In this document: in pieces, positions 18,669-28,530 of the stretch | Layout of the letters: every line of letters begins with the position of its first letter | Position numbering within the stretch: the stretch's first letter is position 1 | Notes under the pieces: model-generated | Databases searched by the model: none | What the model was told of the DNA's origin: nothing | What the model saw: the letters and a program-made list of their open reading frames with translations, nothing else | Origin: Xanthomonas sp. SI | GTDB taxonomy: Bacteria > Pseudomonadota > Gammaproteobacteria > Xanthomonadales > Xanthomonadaceae | Length of the DNA: 64,000 nucleotides | NCBI RefSeq assembly: GCF_014236855.1 | Contig: NZ_CP051261.1 | Location: 5,084,001-5,148,000, forward strand | Reading direction: 5' to 3' | Made by a program: the position numbers and the translations under genes

Positions 18669-21600
18669 ACTTCTCCTTCCGCCAATTAAGCGACCCACGA
18701 TTCTCCACCGTGCTCGATTCCACCTCCGCGTCGAAACCGCGGCCGAGCAGATATTTCAGGGTCAACACCGAACCACTGCCAACCAACGACACGCCGTAAC
18801 TGACGTAGAGTTTCGGCGACAGATATTTGCCGAAACCGACCACCGAGCCGCCGAGGGTGCGCGACTGGCTGACGCCGGCGTCGTCGAAGCCGAGCTTGGC
18901 GCCGAGTTGCGAGGCGAGGATGCCGCTGCCCGCGGATAGTGCGCTGGCGGCGGCGGTGACCTGATCGGCTTCGTCGCTGCTGGCGTTGCTGAGGCTGCGG
19001 CCGAGTACCAGATACGACATCGCTTCGGATTGCGACATCGACGGGTCCGACCACACGTCGGCGCGTGGGGCGGTGGCGCGGCCGGTGACGTCGATGCCGG
19101 CGGTGACGTCGCCGACCTTGCGTTGCGCGCGCATGTTGATGCGCGGGTCGGAGACGATGTTGTTGCTCCAGGTCAGCTGGCCGCGGGTGATGGTCAGGTC
19201 CTGGCCGTAGGCCTTGTACTGGCCGCTGACGTCCAGGCCGCCGGTGGCGGTCATCTCGCGGCCCTGGCGCGAGCGCACCTGCATGGCGCCGGTCAGGGCG
19301 CCCTTCAGGCCGAAGCCGGCCATCTTGACCTGGTCGCCGAGCACCACGCGCAGGTCCATCTCCAGCGGCGAACTCGGCGCTTCTTCCGGGTCGGCCGGGT
19401 CCAGCACCACCACGTCCTCGGATACCGAAGTGCCGCGGTCCAGCCGCTCCAGGTCGATGTCCGCCGATGGCACAGTGACCTGGCCGTTCAACTTCATGGT
19501 CTTGTTGGCGATGCCGAACTGCAGGTCCGGATTGGCCACCGCGCGCAGTTCGGCGGTATTGGACACCAGCACGTTGGTGCCGCGGATATTCAACTGCAGC
19601 GGCGTGGTGTCGCCGTACCAGGACAGGCCGCCGTCGACGTTGAGTGTGCCTTCGCCGGATTTGACCGAAGCCACGATGCGCGCCGAGCCGTCCGGCTGCG
19701 CGTCGAAACGGCCCTTGCCTTCGCTCAGGGTCAGGCCCAGCGCCGGCAATTCGCCGGTGAAGTCGCTGAGCGTGGCGTTGCCGCCCATCGACGGCTGCGA
19801 GCGCGTGCCGCGCAGGCTGACGTGGCCTTCGACCAGGCCCTTGGGCCGTACCAGGTCGGGCGAGAACAGCTCCATCCAGTACAACCGCGACATGTTCATG
19901 TAGATCTCGCCGGTGAGCGGCGCGTACGCATCCCAGCCGGTATCGACGGTGGCGTCGATGAAGCCGTCGCCCTTGAAGCCGACGCCGAGCTTGGAGTGGA
20001 TGTGCTGGGCGGTGAAGTCGGTGACGAAACTGAACTGGTCGTAGCGCACCAGTTCGCCGCGTGCGTTGTCGCCCAGGCGCAGGCCGCCTTCCGGCGAGGC
20101 CAGGCGCAACGACCCCTGCCAGGCGTTGCCGGCCGGCTTGAAACTGCCGTCGAGGGTGAGTTCGCCGCGCAGGTACATCTTGCGGCCGCTGTTGGGCGGC
20201 AGCCACGGCTGCACCAGCGACAGCGGCAACGCGTCGCCGCGCACGGTCAGGCCCTGCTTGGGCCAGTTGGCGGCCAAGCACAACGCGCCGCCGCCGCTCG
20301 CGCCGAGGCAGGTATCGGAAAGCGTAAAGGCGCTGCCGGCGATGGCGAACGTGGCCGGTTGCCGCAGTTGCCACGGCTCGCCCTTGGCCGGCGCCACCCG
20401 CAGCGTGTTCAAGCCGCCCTGCCAGCGCGCGCCGTCGCGGCGCAGCTGCCCGGCGAAGGCGAGCGCGCCCATGTCGTTGTGGGTGTCGGCATCGAGCTGC
20501 AGGTTTTCCACCGCGCCGCGCGCATCCACGCGCAATGTCTCCAGCACCACGCCGGCGCTGATCGCGCTGCCGCGCAGCGCCAGTTCGCCGCCGCTGCCGC
20601 GCCACGGCAGGCGCCCGCGCAGGCTGACGCTGTCGGCACCGTAGCTGTCCCACTTCAGGCCATTGCCGGTGAGATCGGCGGTGAGGTCGGGCGCATCGCG
20701 GCGGCCCTTGACCTGCACGCTGCCGCGCAGGCTGCCGGTGGCGCCGGGCAGCAGGTCGGCCAGTTGCAGCGGCTGCAGTTGCGCATCGATGTCGAGCTGG
20801 TCGCCGACCTTGCCCTGCGCCTGCACGCGGCTGTCGCCCAGTGCCAGTTGCAGCTTGCCTTCGCCCTGCTCGCCCTGCAGCGCGAACTTGCCGTTGGCGT
20901 CGAGCGGGCGGCTGCGCAGCTTGCCGTTCAAGCGCGGCACGTCGAGGCTGGCCTGGTAGCCGGCGGCGCTGCCGTCGGCATGCGCCGGCAACTGCTTGCC
21001 CTTGGATGCGAACTGACCAGATAGGTTGCCGTCCCAGCCCGGTGCGAAGTAGCCGGGATCGAAGCCGGCCAACTTGGCGTTCAGATCCCAGCTCAGTTCC
21101 GGCGCCCATGCCACTTCGCCGCCGAGGTCGAGCGTGCCGCTGGGCATCTTCGCCTGCACCTGCGCCAGCTGCGCGCGCTGGTCGTTGCCGCGCACGTCGA
21201 GGTGCAGTTCGGCGCTGTCCTTGCCGCGCGCCACCGTGGCCTCGCCATAGGTGGCCCACTGCTGCAGCGTACCGGCCAGGCCGAGGTTGGCGTCGACCAA
21301 TTTGATCGGCACGGCTGGCGCATCCGGCGTGGACGGATCCGGCGCGGTGGCGAAATTCAGGCCGCTGGCGTTGACCGAGAAGCGGAACGTGGCGTTGTTC
21401 GGATCGCGGAAGTCGGCCGTGCCGCGCAACCGTGCCTGGCCGTCGAAGGCACGCAGTTGCAGCGGCGCGACAGTGAGCACCTGGTTGTCCAGGCGCACGT
21501 TGGACGGGTCCAGCGTCAGCTTCTGCGCGCCGTACGCGAGCTGGCCTTGCAGCTTGGCGTCGCCGCCCTTGCCAGAGGCGCTGAGGTCGAACGCGATCGG

Positions 21601-22506
21601 CTCGCTGGCGGGGGCTGCGGCGTCGCCGGGCGGCACGAACAACGATGGATCCAGCGCCTTGCTGCTCGCCGCGAACTGCCAGGTGGGATCGGTGCGGCCG
21701 GTGAACACCAGCGTGGTGCGCAGCGGCGCTGGCGCATTGCCGGCGATCGCCACTTCCATCTTGTCCAGGTTGCCGCGCGCGACCAGGCCCAGCCGCGCCG
21801 GGGTGCGTCCGCGTGCGGCCGGCAGGACCGCGCTGGCGGTGAGGTTGGCCTTGTAGTCCTGCGCCGGCACGTAATCGCCATCGACGCGGAAATCGCCGCG
21901 GTCGCTGCTCACCAGCAGCTGCCTGGCGCGGAATTCGCCATTGGCCACTTCGATGCCGCCGCGCAGCGTGTGGATGTCGATCATCGGCTGCTGCGCCTGG
22001 GTGATGCGCAGTCCGTCGATCAGGATACGATCGGCCTGCAGCGCCAGCGGCACTTCGATCTGTGGCAGCGACTGCGGCCAGCTCGGCAGCTCGAACGGTT
22101 CGTCGCTCTTGGCCAGGTTGAGCGTGGCGTTCTTCAGCTGCAGCGTGTCGAGCTGCAGCTTGCGCCCGAGCAGCGGGCGGATGTCCGGATCCAGGTAGGC
22201 GCGCTCGGCGGTGAAGTGGATCTGGTCGTAGCGAAAATCCAGGTTGTACAGGGTCAGCGGGCCGGCCAGCGGGCCTTCGGCACGCTCCCAGGTCAGCGAG
22301 GAGCCGGCCGGCAGCCGCGCCACGATCTGCGCCAGCAGCACATCGCGCCCGGCTACGGTCTGCAGCAGCCAGTACAGCGCCAGCAAGGTCAGCAAACTCA
22401 GCCCGGCAATGGTCAGTCCTGAGCCCCACCAGAAGCGCTTGCGCCGGTAGAAGCGCGGGCGACGCGGCGGCGGCGGTGCAGGCGTGGCGGGGCCGGTCGC
22501 GCTCAC
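18667..22506 (-). CDS. tamB: TamB, inner-membrane-anchored translocation and assembly module subunit
   Basis: The protein has 1279 residues. GTG 22504-22506 overlaps the tamA stop as GTGA, so I place the start there; the frame upstream of it is tamA antiframe. One N-terminal transmembrane helix lies at residues ~27-50 (WWGSGLTIAGLSLLTLLALY). It is followed by a long beta-taco region of AsmA/lipid-transport type spanning the periplasm, and a C-terminal TamB domain (DUF490) with QYKAYGQDLTITRGQLTWSN and a final ~80-residue segment ending NWRKEK. With TamA, the protein supports insertion of some outer-membrane proteins and, by homology to the AsmA family, probably phospholipid movement to the outer membrane. 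Length and tamA linkage fit the family. Confidence 0.93.
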   Translation of the reverse strand: MSATGPATPAPPPPRRPRFYRRKRFWWGSGLTIAGLSLLTLLALYWLLQTVAGRDVLLAQIVARLPAGSSLTWERAEGPLAGPLTLYNLDFRYDQIHFTAERAYLDPDIRPLLGRKLQLDTLQLKNATLNLAKSDEPFELPSWPQSLPQIEVPLALQADRILIDGLRITQAQQPMIDIHTLRGGIEVANGEFRARQLLVSSDRGDFRVDGDYVPAQDYKANLTASAVLPAARGRTPARLGLVARGNLDKMEVAIAGNAPAPLRTTLVFTGRTDPTWQFAASSKALDPSLFVPPGDAAAPASEPIAFDLSASGKGGDAKLQGQLAYGAQKLTLDPSNVRLDNQVLTVAPLQLRAFDGQARLRGTADFRDPNNATFRFSVNASGLNFATAPDPSTPDAPAVPIKLVDANLGLAGTLQQWATYGEATVARGKDSAELHLDVRGNDQRAQLAQVQAKMPSGTLDLGGEVAWAPELSWDLNAKLAGFDPGYFAPGWDGNLSGQFASKGKQLPAHADGSAAGYQASLDVPRLNGKLRSRPLDANGKFALQGEQGEGKLQLALGDSRVQAQGKVGDQLDIDAQLQPLQLADLLPGATGSLRGSVQVKGRRDAPDLTADLTGNGLKWDSYGADSVSLRGRLPWRGSGGELALRGSAISAGVVLETLRVDARGAVENLQLDADTHNDMGALAFAGQLRRDGARWQGGLNTLRVAPAKGEPWQLRQPATFAIAGSAFTLSDTCLGASGGGALCLAANWPKQGLTVRGDALPLSLVQPWLPPNSGRKMYLRGELTLDGSFKPAGNAWQGSLRLASPEGGLRLGDNARGELVRYDQFSFVTDFTAQHIHSKLGVGFKGDGFIDATVDTGWDAYAPLTGEIYMNMSRLYWMELFSPDLVRPKGLVEGHVSLRGTRSQPSMGGNATLSDFTGELPALGLTLSEGKGRFDAQPDGSARIVASVKSGEGTLNVDGGLSWYGDTTPLQLNIRGTNVLVSNTAELRAVANPDLQFGIANKTMKLNGQVTVPSADIDLERLDRGTSVSEDVVVLDPADPEEAPSSPLEMDLRVVLGDQVKMAGFGLKGALTGAMQVRSRQGREMTATGGLDVSGQYKAYGQDLTITRGQLTWSNNIVSDPRINMRAQRKVGDVTAGIDVTGRATAPRADVWSDPSMSQSEAMSYLVLGRSLSNASSDEADQVTAAASALSAGSGILASQLGAKLGFDDAGVSQSRTLGGSVVGFGKYLSPKLYVSYGVSLVGSGSVLTLKYLLGRGFDAEVESSTVENRGSLNWRKEK

Positions 22507-24284
22507 AGGTTGGCTCCGATGTTGAGATAGAGCTGGAACTGCGAGTCCGGATCGTTCAGGCCATGCGCGATGTCCACCCGCACCGGTCCCACCGGCGAGC
22601 GCCAGCGCACGCCGAAGCCGACGCCGGTGTGCCAGTCGGGGGTATCGTCGAAGGCGCTGCCGCTGTCGACGAACACCGCGCCGCCCCACGGCCCGCCCTT
22701 GAAGTAGTGCTCGTATTCGGCGCTGCCGGTGAGCACGTGCTTGGCGCCGAGTGCGAAGCGGTCAGGCTTGGCGGTACGCGGGCCGACTTCGCGGAATGCG
22801 TAGCCGCGAATGCTGTTGTCGCCGCCGGCGAAGAAACGCAGGCTCGGCGGCATCGCCACCAGCGCATTGGTCCAGGTACTGCCGGCTTCGCCGCGCAGGA
22901 GCAGGCGGCTGTTGTCGCCCAATCCCTGGAACCAGCTCAGGCGCATGTGCGCCTGGGTGAAGCTGGCGTCCGAGCCCAGCCCTTCGGCGCCGGCGCGCAG
23001 GCTGAGGTTGCCGCTGAAGCCCTTGCGCGGGAATGCCTTGTCGTCCACGCCCACGTAGTCGGCTTCGATCTGCGGATAGACCAGCGTGGAGTACTGGTAC
23101 AGCGCGTTGTCGAACACCTCGTCGGTGGCGTAGCGCCAGCGCTCGCGCAGCGCATTGAGCGAGGCGATCGCGATCCAGTGTTCGTTGATCTCGCCACTGC
23201 GGCTGCCGGTGAGCTTGAGGTTGCGCAGGTCGATGTAGTCGGTCTGCTCGTCGTAGGCACGCATCGAGGCGGTGTACCAGCCGTCGAGCCAGCGGAACGC
23301 CGGCACCCGGTAGCTGGTGATCAGGCTCTTGCGCTTCTGCGCATAGTCCAACTGGGTGCTGAGCTTGTGCCCGCGCGCGTTGACGTAGCGGCGGTCCACG
23401 CCCAGGCGCACGCCGGCGCCGCTCTCGCTGCCGTAGCTGATGCCGCTGGTGTAGATGCTGCGCTTGGCGCGGGTCAGGTTCACGTCGACCGGCACGTTGC
23501 CGTCGGCATCGGCCTCTTCGGGCTTGGGCTGGATGTCGACGGTGCTGAAATAGTCGAGCTTGACCAGCGACTCGCGCAGCCGGTCCAGCTTGCCTTCGTG
23601 GTAGTAGCTGCCTTCGTCCCAGTACACCAGCGGATCGAACAGGTCCTGATTGAAATAGTCCTGGTGGAAGCGGATCGCACCCATGTTGTAGCGGCGGCCG
23701 CTGTCCCAGCTCAGGTCGATGTCGGCGGCATGGTCGGCGCGGGTCACCTCGACCCGGCGCTGGGTGAAGTCGGCATCGAAGTAGCCGCGCTCGGCCAGGC
23801 GCCGGGTGATGGCGACCTTGCTGGTCTCGTAGGTGGTGTGGTCGAAGACCTCGTCGGCCTTGGGATGGAACTTCTGCAGGTCCTCGCCCAGGTAGCTGTC
23901 GTCCTCGGCCGGCCCGGTGATGCCCACATGGAAGTTGCGCACCCGCACCGGCTCGCCCTTGTCCACGTGCAGGGTGACGGTCAGCTTGTCGTCGTTGCGC
24001 GGCGCCTCGACGGTGATGGTCGGGGTGTAGTAGCCGAACGGCTCCAGCGCCTGCCGGGTCTGCCGCTCGGCCTGGCTCAACAGGTATTCCAGCCGCGATT
24101 CGCCCTGGACCTTGCCGATGGTCTGGTACAGCGACAGCGAGACTTCGATGTTCTCGATCATCGCCGCGTCGTCGTCCTTGTCCAGGCCTTGTATCTGGAC
24201 TTTTTCAATCGTGCCGCGCGCCTGGACGAAGCCGGCCAGCGACAGCAAGGACAAGAGCAGGGCGAGGCGGGGGATGGATCGCAT
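22503..24284 (-). CDS. tamA: TamA, Omp85-family outer-membrane barrel
   Basis: The protein has 593 residues from ATG 24282-24284, which begins an ordinary signal peptide ending SLAGFVQA. The frame continues upstream to 24491 but without signal character. Residues ~25-260 hold three POTRA domains; the C-terminal half is a 16-strand Omp85 barrel. GGDNSIRGYAFREVGPR near residue 470 is the loop-6 (V/I)RG(F/Y) motif that characterises Omp85 proteins. The C-terminal residues QLYLNIGANL form the last strand. TamA inserts client proteins in the outer membrane and couples to TamB through the periplasm. The stop overlaps the tamB start. Confidence 0.93.
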   Translation of the reverse strand: MRSIPRLALLLSLLSLAGFVQARGTIEKVQIQGLDKDDDAAMIENIEVSLSLYQTIGKVQGESRLEYLLSQAERQTRQALEPFGYYTPTITVEAPRNDDKLTVTLHVDKGEPVRVRNFHVGITGPAEDDSYLGEDLQKFHPKADEVFDHTTYETSKVAITRRLAERGYFDADFTQRRVEVTRADHAADIDLSWDSGRRYNMGAIRFHQDYFNQDLFDPLVYWDEGSYYHEGKLDRLRESLVKLDYFSTVDIQPKPEEADADGNVPVDVNLTRAKRSIYTSGISYGSESGAGVRLGVDRRYVNARGHKLSTQLDYAQKRKSLITSYRVPAFRWLDGWYTASMRAYDEQTDYIDLRNLKLTGSRSGEINEHWIAIASLNALRERWRYATDEVFDNALYQYSTLVYPQIEADYVGVDDKAFPRKGFSGNLSLRAGAEGLGSDASFTQAHMRLSWFQGLGDNSRLLLRGEAGSTWTNALVAMPPSLRFFAGGDNSIRGYAFREVGPRTAKPDRFALGAKHVLTGSAEYEHYFKGGPWGGAVFVDSGSAFDDTPDWHTGVGFGVRWRSPVGPVRVDIAHGLNDPDSQFQLYLNIGANL

Positions 24285-24695
24285 GGGCGCCAGAATACCG
24301 ACACACCGCGTGAAGCTGTTAACTAGACGTTTGCTTGCATCTGCCGGCAAGGTCGCGTAAGCGGCTGGCGGGACGTCGTTGCCGTGGTCCTGTGCGGCAT
24401 CGACGGTCGCGTCGGCGGTGGCGTCCCCGCGTCGGTACAGCATGGTCTGGGATGCGTGCCTGAGTGGGTAGCCTGCGCTGCCGGACGCCATCTTGCGCGG
24501 TGGTGGGAGGCCTTCACTTGCCGCGGCCTGCGCATCGGCGGCTTGCCATAGGGCCGACGAGCCGGCAGCAGACGACGTATTCCCCCGCGCGGCGAAGCCC
24601 TACAAGCGCCGCGTGTCCCGCGCCCCCTCCGCAGCTTGCCAATCCGCACAGGCCGCGCCACGCTGGCGCGATCGCCATCCCTGCAAGGACGTGCA
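24285..24695. other. Divergent intergenic region, no gene recognised
   Basis: This 411-bp stretch separates tamA from the divergently read acetyltransferase and must contain both promoters. Competing open frames across it are antiframes of neighbours or lack any start context. No operator or RNA structure could be identified by eye. Confidence 0.5.
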
Positions 24696-25238
24696 GTGTC
24701 CACCGTGATCGAAACCGCGCGCCTGCGCCTGCGCTGGCTGGAGCCGGACCGCGACGCCGCGGCGATGCTGGCGTTGCTCAACGATCCCGGCTTCCTGGCC
24801 CATATCGGCGACCGCGGCGTGCGCGACGAAGCCCAGGCGCGCCGCTACCTCGCCGACGGCGCGGTGCTCAGCTACGCCCAGAACGGCTTTGGCCTGTATG
24901 CCGCGGAACGCCGCGACGACGGCGCCTGGCTCGGCGTGGCCGGCTTGGTGCTGCGTCCCACCCTGCCCTGCCCGGACCTGGGCTATGCCCTGTTGCAGCC
25001 TTACGAAGGCCACGGCTATGCCAGCGAAGCCGCGCGCGCTGTGCTGGCTTACGCGCAAGACACCCTGGCGCTGCCGCGCCTGTGCGCGATCGTGGCGCCG
25101 GACAACGCCCGCTCGACGCGGCTGCTGGAGGCACTGGGCTTCGCCGCGCAGGGCCGCATGCGGATCGCCGCGGATGCGCACGAGGTCGAGCTGTACGCAC
25201 GCGACCTGTCTGCCTCGAACGAACGAGCGGGGAATTGA
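24696..25238 (+). CDS. GNAT-family N-acetyltransferase (RimJ/RimL-like)
   Basis: The protein has 180 residues. It starts at GTG 24696 because AAGGA lies eight bases upstream and the conserved ETARLRLRWLEPDRDAAAM opening of RimJ-type enzymes follows at once. The acetyl-CoA loop is QPYEGHGYASEAARAVLAYA (Q/RxxGxG/A). IVAPDNARSTRLLEALGF near residue 145 is the classic beta-bulge/helix of the fold. It transfers acetyl from acetyl-CoA to an amine; the substrate is unknown. Only three bases separate its stop from the next gene, so the two form an operon. Confidence 0.88.
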   Translation: MSTVIETARLRLRWLEPDRDAAAMLALLNDPGFLAHIGDRGVRDEAQARRYLADGAVLSYAQNGFGLYAAERRDDGAWLGVAGLVLRPTLPCPDLGYALLQPYEGHGYASEAARAVLAYAQDTLALPRLCAIVAPDNARSTRLLEALGFAAQGRMRIAADAHEVELYARDLSASNERAGN

Positions 25239-25241
25239 GCC

Positions 25242-25784
25242 GTGGACGCCCTGGAATCGCTGCAATTGCTGGCGCGCTACAACCAATGGATGAACGAGCG
25301 CCTTTATGCGGCCGCAGCGACCCTGCCGGAACAGGCCGTCGCACAGCCGCGTGGTGCTTTCTTCGGCTCGCTGCTGGGCACGCTCAACCACCTGGTGGTG
25401 GCCGATACGATCTGGCTGCAGCGTTTCGCCAAGCATCCGGCGCAGTACCCGGCACTGACCGCGATCGCCGCCGCTCCGATTCCCGCCGCGCTGGATGCAG
25501 TGCAAGCCACGACCCTGGCTGCGCTATTGACCAAACGCCAGGCGCTGGACGCCACCATCGCCACCTGGATGGCGCAGGTAAGCGCCGCGGACCTGGACAT
25601 CACGCTGCACTACCGCAACACCCGCGGCGACGCCCATCGCCGGCGCTTCGGCGATGTGTTGCTGCATTTTTTCAATCACCAGACCCACCACCGCGGCCAG
25701 GCCACCACCCTGCTCAACCAGGCCGGCGCGGAGGTGGGCGTGACCGATCTGCTGATGTTGATTCCGCAGATGGAGATCGAATGA
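25242..25784 (+). CDS. DinB/YfiT-like metal-dependent four-helix protein
   Basis: The protein has 180 residues, starts at GTG 25242 and has GGGGA upstream inside the end of the preceding gene. The helices and metal ligands of the DinB superfamily are visible: His50 in LGTLNHLVVADTIWLQRF, and His146/His150 in HFFNHQTHHRGQ (HxxxH spacing). Family members bind Zn or Ni; some are thiol transferases, many are stress-induced proteins of unknown activity. It is probably co-transcribed with the GNAT gene. The substrate cannot be read from the sequence. Confidence 0.9.
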   Translation: MDALESLQLLARYNQWMNERLYAAAATLPEQAVAQPRGAFFGSLLGTLNHLVVADTIWLQRFAKHPAQYPALTAIAAAPIPAALDAVQATTLAALLTKRQALDATIATWMAQVSAADLDITLHYRNTRGDAHRRRFGDVLLHFFNHQTHHRGQATTLLNQAGAEVGVTDLLMLIPQMEIE

Positions 25785-25981
25785 GGATCGATGCAGCCGG
25801 TGGCGCGACAGTCGTACGCGCCAGCAACAGTGGAGACAGCAGGATCCGAACGTCCAGCATCACTGGGCAGTTGCTCGCAACATCGCCTTCGGCGAATCGC
25901 TGAGCAAGGCCTTGATGCCGAAGACACGCTAGCGACGCGCGCCAGCGCACTGCCGCGACAGCCTCCTGCGTGACAACGTCG

Positions 25982-26632
25982 CTATGCCGTACCGCTCTGC
26001 GCCTGCAATGCGGCGGCGATCTCGCGCAGCTCCGCCACCTCGGCCTCCAGCGCCTGTACCCGCGCTTCCAGCTCGTCGTTGCCGGATGCCGCCGGGCGCG
26101 CCTTGAACGTCGCCGCCAACGCTTCGGCATCGATAGGCCCACCGAGCAGATGCATGTAGCGATCCTCGCGCTGGCCGCTGGCGCGCGGCAACTGCACCGC
26201 CAACTGACGCTGTGCCAGGCGCTCCAACTGGTGGCGCACGTCCTCGGCATCGGCGAACCGCGCCATGCGCTCGGCCCGTGCCAGCAGCTCGTTCGCCGTC
26301 TGCGGGCCGCGCAGCAACAGCAGCCCGATCAGGATCACCTGCTGCTGGGTCAGATCCAATGCCGCCGCCAGGCGATGCTCGTAGCGCACCGCGCGCGAAG
26401 AGAACTGCTGCCGCGCAATCCCCCGCCCTTCCAACTGGCGCAGCGCATGTTGCACATCGCCCGGACTCAGCGACATCACCGGCTCGCGCGAAGTCTTCTG
26501 GTTGGCGGCCACTACCGTCGCATTGACCGTGAGCGGATACGCATCCGGCGTGGTGGCTTCTTTTTCGATCAGGCAGCCCAGCGCGCGGGCTTCGACGGCG
26601 GAGAGAACAAGGGGTGCGGAAGTGTCGGTCAT
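25982..26632 (-). CDS. yceH: YceH family protein (DUF480)
   Basis: The protein has 216 residues from ATG 26630-26632. The opening [26 protein letters not shown] is the signature of DUF480/YceH, followed by two winged-helix-like modules ([42 protein letters not shown]) and a C-terminal coiled coil ([24 protein letters not shown]). It is cytoplasmic and probably DNA- or protein-binding; its biochemical role is unknown. The longer frame to 26743 adds no conserved sequence. It converges on the DinB-like gene. Confidence 0.92.
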   Translation of the reverse strand: MTDTSAPLVLSAVEARALGCLIEKEATTPDAYPLTVNATVVAANQKTSREPVMSLSPGDVQHALRQLEGRGIARQQFSSRAVRYEHRLAAALDLTQQQVILIGLLLLRGPQTANELLARAERMARFADAEDVRHQLERLAQRQLAVQLPRASGQREDRYMHLLGGPIDAEALAATFKARPAASGNDELEARVQALEAEVAELREIAAALQAQSGTA

Positions 26633-26795
26633 CGTGCTCGGCATCCAGGCAATGACGCGCAGCATAGCGCCGAACCGCGACGGGTTCGCCTGCGACGCGC
26701 GGAGCCGGTCTGCGCTAGCCGCCATCCCGGCGATGGCGGCCATGCCGGCAAGTGTGGCGCAGGCAATGTCGATGCAGCTATCAGCGACAGCAAGG

Positions 26796-27491
26796 CTACT
26801 GCTGCGTTACCGCCATGCTCTCGGCTGTGTGGAACAGTTCTGGAAAGCTCTGCGCGAACTCGGCGGCACATTGTTCGGAGAGCTCATCGGCCCGCCGCTT
26901 GACCTTGGCGTAGTCGTCGGCCTCCCAGTCGGCGATCGGCAACTCGATGACGCCCGGATTGCAACGCTGTGTCACCGACGCCTGAGGTACGCCGCCCACA
27001 TCCGCAGGCCGCGCCTGCATGCTGACCGCAAAGCGCAGTTCGTACGGCGTGTCCGCATCTCCCAGCGACTTGTAGACGAGCAGCCAGTCCTCGGCCTTCA
27101 CCTTGAACATCGCTGGCGGCAGATCCTGCGGATGCGCGGCGGCATAGGCATGCAGGCTCTTTTCCAGCGCAGCCGGCAGCGCACTCAGCGCAGGATCGAC
27201 GATGGTCTCGTTGGGGTCGCCGAGCAGATCCTCCTTCTTGAATCCCGTCACTACTTGTCCGCTCATGGCGCCGAACACGCCCTGCATGACCTTCACGCTT
27301 GTCATCTTGGCGGTGTGCGAGCGCCGTACGACGCGCAAGCCACGCGTTTTCGAGTCGGTACTGGCGAGCACGGTCAACGGCGTCTGCACCGGCTCGACGA
27401 AGGCAGCCTTTTTGCCGGTACTGGCGCAACCGACCAACGCAGGCACCACGGCGGCGACAGCAACCCAGTACATCCATATTTTCAATGACAC
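26796..27491 (-). CDS. Predicted lipoprotein of unknown function
   Basis: The protein has 231 residues from GTG 27489-27491, which has AAGGA ten bases upstream. The signal peptide ends in the lipobox LVGC (Cys at ~22), so the mature protein is lipid-anchored facing the periplasm. The lack of Asp after Cys (AST follows) favours the outer membrane. The mature domain has regular alternating segments such as [20 protein letters not shown] and [24 protein letters not shown], suggesting a mixed alpha/beta fold with one further Cys in [12 protein letters not shown] and one in LSEQCAAEF. No family is recognised. It is ten bases from the next upstream gene (27502), so the two are probably one transcript. 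Confidence 0.7.
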   Translation of the reverse strand: MSLKIWMYWVAVAAVVPALVGCASTGKKAAFVEPVQTPLTVLASTDSKTRGLRVVRRSHTAKMTSVKVMQGVFGAMSGQVVTGFKKEDLLGDPNETIVDPALSALPAALEKSLHAYAAAHPQDLPPAMFKVKAEDWLLVYKSLGDADTPYELRFAVSMQARPADVGGVPQASVTQRCNPGVIELPIADWEADDYAKVKRRADELSEQCAAEFAQSFPELFHTAESMAVTQQ

Positions 27492-27501
27492 GAAACGTTC
27501 C

Positions 27502-28104
27502 TTACTGTTGCTGTTCGGCGGGACATGTGGGCGAACGACTGGGTACCGAGCGCCGATCGATCCGACCATCGGCGTCTTTGACGAGCGCATAGATATCCAG
27601 GCTGCACGCGCCGGACGCGGTGTTCAGGACGGCTTCGTAGTCCTGCCCGGCTTGCGGCACGAACGTCCCTTCGGTGACACAGGTGGGGCCATGCCCGATC
27701 GGACGATTGCAGACCATGCGGTAGCCGGGCGGCGCAGGCGGGCACGGTGCCGCAGGCGCCGACGCGCCTGCGTCGAACGCCAGCACGAGCGGCTGCTCGG
27801 AACGGACATAGAGTTCGAGCGATCGCTTCGGCGTATCGCTCAGGCGCGGCATCTGCAGGTTCCGATGCGCAGTCAACGGAGAGAACGCAACCCGTCCGAA
27901 GCCGGGTACATGACCGCGATTGCAGGTGGTGCCCGGATAGATCACGGCGTTGTCGGTCGCACCCAGCAGACGCAAGCGCGTGCGCGCGCCGTCCGTAGGC
28001 TCGTCGTAGAGGAAAAGTTGCGGAGCGTTTTTGACGATGGCGCAAGAAGCGGTCGTTGCGGCAAGCGACGCCAGACACAGCCACGAGAATTTTCTACCGG
28101 CCAT
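27502..28104 (-). CDS. Predicted secreted lipoprotein, member A of a local paralogous family
   Basis: The protein has 200 residues from ATG 28102-28104, with AAGGAAGGA upstream. The signal peptide ends TTASC (lipobox-like, Cys ~21). The mature part has RTRLRLLGATDNAVIYPGTTC, a central strand-rich part, then CVTEGTFVPQAGQDYEAVL followed by CSLDIYAL. That arrangement (Cys, FVPxxGQDYE, Cys-x-L-x-I) is shared with the protein at 29741-30331, so the two look like paralogues. Even Cys spacing suggests disulfides in the periplasm. Function is unknown. It lies just upstream of, and probably co-transcribed with, the 26796-27491 lipoprotein. Confidence 0.7.
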   Translation of the reverse strand: MAGRKFSWLCLASLAATTASCAIVKNAPQLFLYDEPTDGARTRLRLLGATDNAVIYPGTTCNRGHVPGFGRVAFSPLTAHRNLQMPRLSDTPKRSLELYVRSEQPLVLAFDAGASAPAAPCPPAPPGYRMVCNRPIGHGPTCVTEGTFVPQAGQDYEAVLNTASGACSLDIYALVKDADGRIDRRSVPSRSPTCPAEQQQ

Positions 28105-28530
28105 GGATCGATCCTTCCTTGGGAATTCAGTAGGGGATGCTCGTGCCCGAGTAACGGAACGACCCATCGCTGGAATGCGATGTGCCGATGCTGCGCCGCA
28201 AGCGATCGGCGACGAAACGGAATCCCCTGACTGCGATTCGGCGCTGTTGTATTGTCCTGCGCTGTAGGCAGATTCACCATCCGAGCATCTCTGACGCACT
28301 GTCGGGATAGTCCTGACAATGCAGGCTGGCGATGCCCTGCCGTTCGCATTTCTCGCGACTGTTCCACCGCTGTCGGTGGCGATGTTCGGGTTTGGCCTGG
28401 TGCGTTTACACACGACCGTGATCAATGCGTGCCGCGTCCGCACACTCGCGCCTGAAGCCATGTCCGGTTCATGCCGCGCGGCATAGATTCGCCCAGATCG
28501 CGAGTCGCCTCGGTCGCACGGAGTGCCCCT
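28105..28530. other. Divergent intergenic region, no gene recognised
   Basis: This 426-bp gap lies between the leftward lipoprotein genes and the rightward lyase. A small imperfect hairpin, GTCGGGATAGTCCTGAC, lies near 28301. No frame has a ribosome site with a plausible product, and I see no clear promoter or operator. Confidence 0.5.

Noticed and set aside
19030..22422. Long plus-strand frames opposite tamB
   Set aside because: The tamB frame has a membrane helix, a DUF490 end and coupling to tamA; the plus frames are compositional shadows.
24464..25903. 479-residue frame covering the GNAT and DinB-like genes
   Set aside because: It is out of frame with both conserved proteins and is Arg/Ala-rich.
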